Shown here: in pieces, positions 15,762-24,000 of the stretch | How the letters are laid out: each line of letters begins with the position of its first letter | Position numbering within the stretch: position 1 is the stretch's first letter | Assembly (NCBI GenBank): GCA_004299305.1 | Contig: SCPZ01000140.1 | Span: 1-39,319, forward strand | Source of the DNA: Methylobacter sp. | GTDB taxonomy: Bacteria; Pseudomonadota; Gammaproteobacteria; Methylococcales; Methylomonadaceae | Length of the DNA stretch: 39,319 nt | Reading direction: 5' to 3' | Made by a program: the position numbers and the translations under genes | The notes under the pieces: generated by a model | The model's input: only the letters and a program-made list of their open reading frames with translations | Told to the model about the DNA's origin: nothing | Databases searched by the model: none

Positions 15762-15792
15762 ATGGTTGTACCTTAGTTCACTATATAACCAT
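15762..15792. promoter_or_regulatory. Inverted repeat near the modE start
   Basis: ATGGTTGTA and TATAACCAT are inverted copies matching at 8 of 9 positions, 50-80 nt before the modE start. The right arm contains a ModE-like half-site, TATATAACC. It could be an autoregulatory site or overlap the modE promoter. Confidence 0.3.
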
Positions 15793-15841
15793 CTTGATTT
15801 ATAGGGTTGTGAATGGTTCAACACGCAGGCGGGGAGGGAGT

Positions 15842-16678
15842 ATGAATTCACTATTGCAGGGCACTGAGGTGTCGACAAAGGATAAGTCCTTACAACCGGT
15901 ACTGGTAGAAGGCGATATACGTTTGATAGGTGGTTTGGGGGAGCGGCTGTTTCGGCTGCTCGCGGCTATTGACAGCACCGGTTCCATTAACCAGGCCGCC
16001 AAGAATGTCGGCTTGACCTACAAGGGCGCCTGGGAAATGATTGAGCGCGCCAATAATTTATCGCCAAAGCTGCTGGTTTCCACCGCAATTGGCGGTCGTA
16101 CCGGGGGCGGAACCCGGCTGACACCGGCAGGTAAGAGCATTCTGCAATTATTTATCCAAATTCAGGAAGAACATAATCAGTTTATGGAACAAATCAACCA
16201 ACGCCTGGCTAGCAACCAGGATATTGTCTTTTTATTTAAGGGGTTAATCATGAAAGCAAGTGCGCGTAATCAATTTTCCGGGAAAGTGACCGATGTTGCT
16301 ATCGGCGCTGTTAATGCCACTGTTGTGGTGGGCTTGAAGGGCGGGGAAAATATCGTCGCCACTATCACTAAAGAATCAGTTGAGTCGCTAGGTATTAAAA
16401 ATGGCGTGGATGTCATAGCTCTGGTCAAGGCTCCGCAAATAATCGTCATAACGGATTTCGGCGGTTATCGCATTTCCGCCCGGAATCAGTTAAAAGGCGT
16501 GGTTTCGCGCGTCCAAAAGGGTGCGGTTAATTCGGAAGTTGTTATTGAGCTGACCGGCGGCGACTCGGTAACGGCGACGGTAACCAATGACAGTATCGAA
16601 ACATTGAACCTGTCGCCGGGCAATCCGGCTACCGCCGTATTTAAAGCGGGGTCGGTCATTCTTGGGGTGGCTTCCTAG
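15842..16678 (+). CDS. modE: ModE-type molybdate-responsive regulator with two Mop domains
   Basis: 278 residues; the start at 15842 follows a strong GGAGG. The N-terminal winged helix-turn-helix (about 20-110) carries LLAAIDSTGSINQAAKNVGLTYKGAWEMIERANNL and GGRTGGGTRLTPAGK, the ModE hallmarks. Two Mop/TOBE repeats follow: SARNQFSGKVTDVAIGAVNATVVVGL and SARNQLKGVVSRVQKGAVNSEVVIEL. These bind molybdate or tungstate at the dimer interface. With molybdate bound, ModE dimers bind AT-rich palindromes and usually repress uptake genes. All regions appear intact. Likely targets in this window are the site before itself and the modC-like gene, and the one before the second PstS-like gene. Confidence 0.93.
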   Translation: MNSLLQGTEVSTKDKSLQPVLVEGDIRLIGGLGERLFRLLAAIDSTGSINQAAKNVGLTYKGAWEMIERANNLSPKLLVSTAIGGRTGGGTRLTPAGKSILQLFIQIQEEHNQFMEQINQRLASNQDIVFLFKGLIMKASARNQFSGKVTDVAIGAVNATVVVGLKGGENIVATITKESVESLGIKNGVDVIALVKAPQIIVITDFGGYRISARNQLKGVVSRVQKGAVNSEVVIELTGGDSVTATVTNDSIETLNLSPGNPATAVFKAGSVILGVAS

Positions 16679-16752
16679 ACAATAAGTTCTATAGATCTAA
16701 AGGATTTCCATGGCCGCGTTGGGTATGGAAATCCGAAACGTTTTGCATTGAT

Positions 16753-17184
16753 TTATTCCGGCCAAAACTCAGGATTCATAATCTGATCGAAATTCCAGGG
16801 ACAAGATTCAGGAAACACATTCAATATTCCGGTTTCGTTCTCTGCAAGACGTGCGGCATCGGCCCAAGACTCTGACCAAAAATCAGGGTTTTCAAGGTCT
16901 GGTTTTAAACTGGGGGTTTTGTTGAGTCTGCGTATAATCATGGTGCGCCGGTCTTTGATGGTTCGTTCCCAGCTCTTGCCGCGATGACTAGGCTGATATT
17001 GCCATTTGATTAAGTGCGCAAGCAACACAGCCATTCTGTTTTCAAATTCGCGTTGTTCGCTCTTACCCACGTCTTCAATCTCATCCGCAATATGTTCAAG
17101 GTCGAGCAAATCAAAGCGGCCGGAACGGATAAACGCCGCCTGTTCATTCGCCCATGCTATTGCGTCAGTTTCGTAGCTTTGCAT
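16753..17184 (-). CDS. DUF29-family protein
   Basis: 143 residues starting MQSYETDAIAWANEQAAFIRSGRFDLLDLEHIADEIEDVG, the conserved opening of DUF29 proteins. SEQREFENRMAVLLAHLIKWQYQP and SWERTIKDRR follow. The start at 17184 is an ATG with GAGG about 10 nt upstream; a TTG 24 nt earlier is also in frame. The function of DUF29 is not known. It often occurs as a scattered single gene in cyanobacteria and proteobacteria, including beside mobile DNA. Helical, cytosolic, with no catalytic motif I can name. Confidence 0.85.
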   Translation of the reverse strand: MQSYETDAIAWANEQAAFIRSGRFDLLDLEHIADEIEDVGKSEQREFENRMAVLLAHLIKWQYQPSHRGKSWERTIKDRRTMIIRRLNKTPSLKPDLENPDFWSESWADAARLAENETGILNVFPESCPWNFDQIMNPEFWPE

Positions 17185-17334
17185 CAATAATGCCCTCGTG
17201 TGTCCCAATAGAGTTTAGGCCTTTGCAAAATACCATCTGACCGCACATAAAACAATCCTATTGAGACGCTAAAACTGTCTCATGGCTACTGTATTAATTA
17301 GTCATGCCTGTGTTATGTCGGTTTCACGATAATT

Positions 17335-17350
17335 TGTCACATTACATACA
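17335..17350 (+). promoter_or_regulatory. NifA-like upstream activator sequence candidate
   Basis: TGTCACATTACATACA matches TGT-N10-ACA exactly and lies about 110 nt upstream of the predicted transcription start of the second PstS-like gene, the usual enhancer distance. The pattern is short and can occur by chance in 300 nt, so the call is weak. Confidence 0.3.
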
Positions 17351-17394
17351 CAGCAAAAACTTCGGGGTGGTTGGCTAATGCTTGCTTTATCGTT

Positions 17395-17418
17395 GTTTAT
17401 ATAGTTTGATATATAACG
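17395..17418. promoter_or_regulatory. ModE-box-like palindrome at the second PstS-like gene
   Basis: GTTTATATA, 6 nt, TATATAACG, with an upstream CGTT at 17391. It shares TATATAGTTT and TATATAA with the site at 15604-15627. It ends 8 nt before the -24 element of the sigma-54 promoter, so bound ModE could hinder the holoenzyme or block DNA looping by the activator. Confidence 0.65.
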
Positions 17419-17426
17419 TATGCGGT

Positions 17427-17442
17427 TGGCATCATAGCTGCA
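17427..17442 (+). promoter_or_regulatory. Sigma-54 promoter of the second PstS-like gene
   Basis: TGGCATCATAGCTGCA has -24 GG and -12 GC with 10-nt spacing. It lies 80 nt before the start codon, nearly the same as the 83 nt at the paralogue's promoter (11338-11352). Confidence 0.72.
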
Positions 17443-17520
17443 TTACAAACTACGTTACCGGCCTGAGCTTGTAACCTGTATTCAACATCGCGTTTTATTA
17501 ATTTTCGAAGGAAGGCTTAG

Positions 17521-19194
17521 ATGAAAAAATCAAACACACTCGCCGCAGCCATTGCACTGTTAATCGGTTCTCAAGCCGCTAATGCGCTGACGCCTTGGGC
17601 TGATGGCGCACCGAATATAACGATCTACGTATCGGGCGCTGTGGCGCAAACTAAAGCCTATAGCCAAGTTGTCAGCAGCGCCTTGGCATCGGCCAATAGC
17701 GTAGACACATTCAACGATGTCGATCCGGTTACCGGGTCGGTCGGTTCGCGTTGGACGGCCCATTACTTTACCGGAAATACTGCGCTGGGCAGCGGACTTG
17801 CGGGTAAGAAAATCCTGTTGGTACGGCGTACTGCCGGAGGCTCGGGCTATGGCGTTATTCCACTGATCAGCGATATTCCGCTGGAACATCTTAATATCGC
17901 AGGATTGCCCGCCACGGCTTGGCTTGCCGACGGCACGCAGGCATGGAAACAAACTATCGGCGCGGATAATGCCTCTACCTACCTGACTAAGAAAATTTCC
18001 GACGGCGGTATGATCGCCGTTGACCCGAATATCATCCTAAAACCCGGCACCACAAATTACCCCGATCAACAGCCCGAGTTGATGACCGGCGCGCCTGAAC
18101 CCGACTGGCCATTGAACCTGACTTCGGTGCAAAGCAGTAAAAACAAATTCACCGTGTTGCCTACCGGAGGATTGGTTTACGGCGTAGCGGTCACGCTGGA
18201 TTTGTATAAAGTGCTGCAAGCCGCGCAAAAAAGAGCCGGATCGCTAGCCGAAAGTGTCGTTATCGGTAATTACGGTGAAACGGATATGCCTAACCTCAAT
18301 CGCAACATCGTGGCATCGCTGCTGGCAGGCAAGATCGGCGCTTGGGACCAGATCAAGATCGTCGATAAAACCGACGGCGATACCGTTAAGAGTTTAGTGG
18401 ACAGTAGTATTCTGGCCGATGCCGGTGTGTCCGCGCCTTATAAAGAATCAACGACCGGTTCGAATCTAACGCCGGTAGCCTTGGCTTTAAGGAATAACGG
18501 AGCGGCGACCAGCGTCATTGCTTACTCGGTATTTCTCAATTATCCAGGCACTAAAAATGCGTTCGCACCGGCGGACAAAACAGCCGATAACGCCGTGGAT
18601 GAAGACGCCTCAATGCCTATCGTCAAAGAGCCGATTATTATTTCCGATACCGGAACGCTGCTTAAAGACTGGCAGAACGGCACCAACGTTCTTAGTTTCA
18701 ACAACGTTGTCGATGGTTTAGGCTTTGCCAAACGCTGGGGTATAGCGATTAACACTGCCGATAAAAATAATACCGTTACCGCCACCGGTACCGGCGGCGA
18801 TCCTTGGCGTTATATCAAAATCGACGGTTATGCGCCGACCTTGGAAAACGTTTCGGCAGGCGTTTATTCTTACTGGGCGGAAGGAGCAGTGCTTTACCGC
18901 GCCAATAAAGCCGGTGATTCTCAGTGGGCGCTGAAGACCAAACTGATGAAAACCTTAGCCGACAGCTTGGGCAGCCCGGCGATAGCAGGGACGGTTAATA
19001 CCACCCAAGCCTGGGGCAAAACCGGCACCTTTGCGACCACAGCCGATCCGCGCGGATTCACGGCAAGCATCCCGTTTAATCCCAGCAATCCTGTCGTGCC
19101 TTTCTCGCATAAAAATAACGGCGTCGTACATACCGAAATTGTGCCTGTTGCCGATGGGGCTGCGACCGGCGGTCTTGCGGTTCAGTTGAAATAG
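17521..19194 (+). CDS. Exported PstS-like oxyanion-binding protein, paralogue 2
   Basis: 557 residues starting MKKSNTLAAAIALLIGSQAANA, a signal peptide, with mature LTPWADGAPNITIYVSGAVAQ. It aligns end to end with paralogue 1 (11436-13109). The most conserved blocks are DVDP.TGSVGSRWTA.YFTGN, PTGGLVYGVAVT.DLYKVLQAAQKRAG, LLAGK.GAWDQIKI.DKTDGDTVK, LKDWQNGTN and TGGDPWRYI.IDGYAPTLENV. The central and C-terminal blocks are those that recall PstS. AAGGA lies before the ATG. The preceding ModE-like box and sigma-54 promoter suggest expression tied to Mo or W status. It could be a soluble periplasmic scavenger or, with the TPS/TonB block next door, a secreted or surface-exposed one; neither is shown. 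Confidence 0.7.
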   Translation: MKKSNTLAAAIALLIGSQAANALTPWADGAPNITIYVSGAVAQTKAYSQVVSSALASANSVDTFNDVDPVTGSVGSRWTAHYFTGNTALGSGLAGKKILLVRRTAGGSGYGVIPLISDIPLEHLNIAGLPATAWLADGTQAWKQTIGADNASTYLTKKISDGGMIAVDPNIILKPGTTNYPDQQPELMTGAPEPDWPLNLTSVQSSKNKFTVLPTGGLVYGVAVTLDLYKVLQAAQKRAGSLAESVVIGNYGETDMPNLNRNIVASLLAGKIGAWDQIKIVDKTDGDTVKSLVDSSILADAGVSAPYKESTTGSNLTPVALALRNNGAATSVIAYSVFLNYPGTKNAFAPADKTADNAVDEDASMPIVKEPIIISDTGTLLKDWQNGTNVLSFNNVVDGLGFAKRWGIAINTADKNNTVTATGTGGDPWRYIKIDGYAPTLENVSAGVYSYWAEGAVLYRANKAGDSQWALKTKLMKTLADSLGSPAIAGTVNTTQAWGKTGTFATTADPRGFTASIPFNPSNPVVPFSHKNNGVVHTEIVPVADGAATGGLAVQLK

Positions 19195-19251
19195 CACCGT
19201 TTGTAGTTCCCACGTTCCGGCGTCACTGCCATTAAGTTAAGGATTTTAGTG

Positions 19252-19289
19252 AGCGCTGGTTCCCAAGCTGGAGCTTGGGAACTAGCGCT
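19252..19289. repeat. Strong hairpin after the second PstS-like gene
   Basis: GTTCCCAAGC and GCTTGGGAAC pair around TGGA, and outer AGCGCT blocks extend the dyad. A half-palindrome of the related GTTCCCACG type precedes it at about 19206. No T-run follows; it is REP-like and may stabilise or end the upstream transcript. Confidence 0.6.
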
Positions 19290-19306
19290 GGCCCTGCAAA
19301 ATCTTA

Positions 19307-19330
19307 ATATTAGATATATTTATCTAATAT
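19307..19330. promoter_or_regulatory. Palindromic operator, copy 3 (upstream of tpsB)
   Basis: ATATTAGATA and TATCTAATAT form a perfect 10-bp inverted repeat around TATT. This is the most symmetrical of the three related sites (others at 1753 and 2169). It lies about 140 nt before the tpsB start in an AT-rich promoter-like region. Confidence 0.6.
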
Positions 19331-19467
19331 GATCGTTTTATTAAACAAACAAAGCCTTTTACTATTTGTTCCAACGACGAACAGCAATACATGAATTCCT
19401 CACTCTTTAACCTGTGCGTTTGACCCGGCATTAAGCTTAATTTATTAACCGAAGATAGTCTGATTGA

Positions 19468-21057
19468 ATGGATACATTAGAACGGCACACCTTGATCGCG
19501 TTGATCGTGTTGGGTTTTTCGACACCCTTAGCGGCGCAACAACAAGCGGAAGCTCAACCCAACTTCGATCTGCTGGAAATGCAGGTCGACGGCAATACCG
19601 TGCTGGATCAGCAACTGGTTGAAAAAACGCTGTACCCGTTTTTGGGCGCCGGTAAAACGGTCGACGATGTGGAAAAGGCCAGGCAAACTTTGGAAGCCGT
19701 ATACAAGGAAAAAGGTTATCCGACGGTTCTGGTGGATATTCCCGAACAGGATGTCGTCGAGGGCTTGGTGCACCTGAAAGTGGTTGAAGGCGCTATAGAG
19801 CGGCTTAAAATTACCGGGTCCCGCTATTTTTACCTGGGTAAAATCCGGGATAAAGTACCGGCGCTTGCGGCGGGTCAAGTTCCTTTTATGCCGAACGTGC
19901 AAGAACAGGTCGGCGAGTTGGGCAAGGAATCGTCCGACCGTCAGGTAACGCCTATTTTCCGCGCCGGATCCACCCCAGGAAAAACCGAAGTGGAGCTGCG
20001 CGTCAAAGACGACTTGCCCTTGCACGGCAGCCTGGAAATGAATGGGCGCAACTCGGAAAATACTTCCCGTACCCGCTTGATTGGTTCTGTTCGTTACGAC
20101 AATTTATGGCAAAGCTTCCATAGCGCATCGTTGCAATACCAGGTCTCGCCGGAAAACGTTGACGAAGTCGAGGTCTGGTCCGGCACTTATGTATTGCCTA
20201 CCGGCTGGGCGAATACGCGTCTTGCGATGTACGGCATCGGCATCAATTCCAATACCCAGTTAGGCGCCAGCATCGGCGGTTTATCCGTGGTCGGTACCGG
20301 TGCGATTTACGGGGCGCGCTTAATAAAACCTTTGTCGGGCCTTAACGCTTACAGCCACAGCCTGAGCCTCGGTTTCGACTACAAAAGCTTTAATCAGGGC
20401 ATTAGCCGGTCGGGACAGGATCAACAAACTTCGCCGATTAGTTACGTCCCGTTCCAGATCGGCTACGACGGCAGTTGGCGCTATCCCGGCGTGACCACAT
20501 CGCTGAGCTCGGCTATCCATTTCTCGGTCAGCGGCATCGGCAACGATCAGCAGGAATTCGAGAACCGGCGCTTTAAAGCAAAAGCCGGGTACGCTTATTT
20601 CACCACCGAACTCAAACATTTGCGCGAACTGCCTTGGGATTTGCGTTTTGCAGGCCGTGCGTCCGGGCAAGTAGCCGACTCGCCGCTGATCAGTAACGAA
20701 CAGTTTGCCGTAGGCGGTCAACAAAGCGTGCGCGGCTATCACCAAACCCAGCAATTGGGCGACAACGGCGTCAACCTGTCGGTAGAACTGCAAAGTCCGT
20801 CGCTGAAACCGCAGGATTGGGATTTCGCTCAAAACCTGCGTGGGCATGTTTTCTTCGATTACGCCTATTTGTGGATTCAGGATGCATTGCCGCTTAATCC
20901 GACCGATTACCTGCTCGCCGGTACCGGTGCGGGCTTGCGGATGCAGTTTTTTAAACATTGGTTAGGTGAATTCGACTGGGCTTATCCGCTGTATCGGCAA
21001 GGTACGGTCGATGTAGGCAATCAACGTATCGACTTCCGGTTAGCTTATGAGTTTTAA
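19468..21057 (+). CDS. Two-partner secretion outer-membrane transporter (TpsB, ShlB/FhaC family)
   Basis: 529 residues. After a signal peptide ending PLAAQ come two POTRA regions, the first clear (about 30-110: FDLLEMQVDGNTVLDQQLVEKTLYPF and VVEGLVHLKVVEGAIERLKITGSRYF). A 16-strand barrel follows with SVRGYHQTQQLGDNGVNLSVEL, the VRGY motif on the lid loop that enters the pore. It ends in a C-terminal strand FRLAYEF. TpsB proteins export one large beta-helical TpsA partner, here the next gene, which overlaps by 11 nt. The ribosome-binding site is weak. A palindromic operator shared with cysK and fadL lies upstream. Confidence 0.93.
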   Translation: MDTLERHTLIALIVLGFSTPLAAQQQAEAQPNFDLLEMQVDGNTVLDQQLVEKTLYPFLGAGKTVDDVEKARQTLEAVYKEKGYPTVLVDIPEQDVVEGLVHLKVVEGAIERLKITGSRYFYLGKIRDKVPALAAGQVPFMPNVQEQVGELGKESSDRQVTPIFRAGSTPGKTEVELRVKDDLPLHGSLEMNGRNSENTSRTRLIGSVRYDNLWQSFHSASLQYQVSPENVDEVEVWSGTYVLPTGWANTRLAMYGIGINSNTQLGASIGGLSVVGTGAIYGARLIKPLSGLNAYSHSLSLGFDYKSFNQGISRSGQDQQTSPISYVPFQIGYDGSWRYPGVTTSLSSAIHFSVSGIGNDQQEFENRRFKAKAGYAYFTTELKHLRELPWDLRFAGRASGQVADSPLISNEQFAVGGQQSVRGYHQTQQLGDNGVNLSVELQSPSLKPQDWDFAQNLRGHVFFDYAYLWIQDALPLNPTDYLLAGTGAGLRMQFFKHWLGEFDWAYPLYRQGTVDVGNQRIDFRLAYEF

Positions 21058-24000
21058 CAGAAAAGGTACGCGCAACGTACCCTACCTATTTATGAACCGC
21101 ATAGGCTACGCTGTGCGTACCATTAACCTGATTGCAGGCGGTGTGGTGATGAGCGCCGCTGCGCCGCAAGCACGCGCCGAATTGCCGGTGCCTTCAAATC
21201 CGGTCGCACTGTCGAACGCGCCTGTCGATATAGCCAGCCAAGGCCAAGCCAGCGCTACGGTTTCCGGCAACGCAATGACCATTACCCAAGGCACCGACAA
21301 AGCCAGCATAGACTGGCAAAGCTTTAATGTCGGCGTGGAAAACAGCGTGCGTTTCGAGCAACCGTCATCGACAGCGGTGGCCTTGAACAACATCCACCAA
21401 GCCGATCCCAGCCGGATCATGGGCTCGTTGACCGCTAACGGCCAAGTCTATCTAGTTAACCAGAACGGTTTTGTATTCGGCCAGAATTCGCAAATCAATG
21501 TCAACTCGCTGGTAGCCACCACGCTGGGCATTAGCGAAACCGTATTCCAAAACGGCATCACCAAGGCATTCGACAATAACGGCGATGCGTCTTTACAAGG
21601 CAACGGCGAAGTTTATCTTAAAGATACGCAAGGCAACTTCGTGTTGGACCAGCACGGCGCCAAAATCAAAATCCAGATATTCATCGAGCAGGGCGCCAAC
21701 ATCAAAACCAACGCTCCGGGCGGTCGTGTCATTATCGCCGCTCCTGTGGTCAACAACGCCGGAACCATAGAAACGCCGGACGGGCAAACGATACTCGCGG
21801 CGGCCAAAGACAAGGTTTATTTGCAGGAAGCGGGTAGCGATTCTGATATACGCGGTTTACTGGTAGAAGTCGGCACCGGCGGCGAAACCAATAATGTCGG
21901 CAAAGTGCTGGCCGAGCGCGGCAACGCCAGTTTGATGGGTTTTGCAGTCAACCAGCAGGGCATCGCTTCGGCGACGACTTCGGTCAGCCTGAACGGTTCG
22001 GTCAGGCTGCTTGCCAGAGAGGGCATACAAGACCCATCAGGAACCGGCGGCAAACTATTGCCCAAGTCCACGGTCAGGAGCGTCGATCTCGATGACGGTC
22101 TGGGCACTCAAGCCGCCGTGCATCTGGCCAGTGGTAGTTCGACTGGCGTCGATTTGGATGCGGATAAAGCCGCTACGGCGATTGATGCTCAAGCGCAAAA
22201 CCGCTCACAAATCGAAATCAGCGGGCATGATGTTTATTTGCACGATAAATCCACGGTGCAGGCAAAATCCGGCAATATCGCGATAACTGCTGTCGATAAT
22301 CCCGCCGACAGCAGCGAAAAAGGCGATGCACGGATTTTTATGGAATCAGGTAGCGTAATTGATGCGTCAGGCGTCAAAGACGTGCAACTGCCGATGGAGC
22401 GCAATGTGGTCAAGGTCGAACTGCGCAAGAACGAGCTCAAAGATGCGCCGTTACAGCGCGACGGCGTACTCTACGGCCAAACGGTTTCGGTTGATATTCG
22501 CGATGCGGCGCTGACTTATGATGCCGACGGTAAGTTGAGCAGCGCCAAGATACCGGTAGCGGACATCAAGGGTGCGGTAGATCGTATTGCCCGTAATATC
22601 GACGAGCGCAGCACTTCCGGCGGAACGGTTAAGCTGAAATCCAGCGGCGATGTGCTTAGTCAGTCCGGCAGCGTCATCGATTTTTCCGGCGGCTCGGTGG
22701 CCTATCAGGCTGGCGCTATCGAAACCACCAAGCTGCTTGCCGATGGACAAATTTACGATATTTCAGCAGCCGATGCCGACCGCCATTACGACAGCATTTT
22801 GGGCTTGATTACCGACAATCACCCGCTTTGGGGCGTTAGCGAAAGCTGGACTATTCCAGGTCTAGGCGTTAAACGTTTTGAAACCGCTTATACCGAAGGC
22901 AAGGCGGGCGGCACGTTAAATATTACCGCTTACGAAACCCGGCTGAACGGCTCGCTAAATGGCGCAACCCTTGCCGGAACCTTGCAGAGAACGACTGAGC
23001 AACGTGCGCCGGGCAGCACACTGGCGATTGATTTAAACAACAATGCCTTGCTTAGCAAACAGGATGTCGTCTTTAGTAAGGATGCGGCTTTGATTAATCA
23101 AGGCTTCGACCAAGGTTTCGATGAAGCCTTGCCGAGAAAAGGCGACGATTCGACCGAGGCGGCGGCGCTGGCTATCGATTCCGGCTTATTCAAACGTTCC
23201 GGTATTACTAACGTCAGCATCAAAACCAACGGAGCTATCGCTTTGCAACAAGAGGCGAGTTTGGATTTGCCGGTTGACGGCAGTTTGAACCTGTCGTCTA
23301 GCGGTTACGATATACAGGGTTCGATTATTGCACCGTCCGGTCAGGTCAACCTGAAACCGGTCAACATAGCCGATACGCTGTTGCCCGCAGCCGTTACGCT
23401 GGGCAGTTCTGCGGTGATTGATGTCTCGGGGCTTTGGCTTAACGATGCGCTGGACAGCCGACAAGGTAATGCTTTAGGCGCTGTCGCAAACGACGGCGGC
23501 AGTGTTACGCTGGTTGCCGAGCAAGGCGACTTGCGGCTCGAACCGGGCAGCCGCATCAATGCCGATGGCGGCGCTTGGCTGGATAACCAATCCCGTATCA
23601 GCGCCGGACAAGGCGGCAGCATCAGCCTGACCGCTGCGACACACGATGGCGGCGGCGCGTCTTCCAGCCTGATAGTCGATGGCGAGCTTTCAGCATGGGC
23701 CATCGCACAGGGCGGCGCTTTAAAGCTCAGCAGCAGCGAAGTGATTATCGGCTCCGCAAGCGATGCGCCGCTACGGACGGACTCAACCACTTCGACAAGC
23801 TCAGGACAGGCCGCTTCGACAAGCTCAGGACAGGCCATTACGCCGCTGATCTTGAACCCGGATTTCTTCCAACAAGGCGGTTTTGCCGATTACCGCATCG
23901 ATTCGAATCTTTATGGCCTGAAAGTGGCCGACAAGGTCCAGCTTAAACTGTTGCAAAACAATTTGGCCTTGAACAGCTCAGTAGCTACACAAGCCTCCGG

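Noticed and set aside
17262-17282. TGAGAC/GTCTCA inverted repeat as an operator
   Set aside because: Only 6 bp arms with no second copy in the window; expected by chance.
17371-17388. A second sigma-54 promoter reading TTGGCTAATGCTTGC
   Set aside because: The spacing between GG and GC is 9, not 10; the site at 17427 fits better and has the same leader length as the paralogue's promoter.
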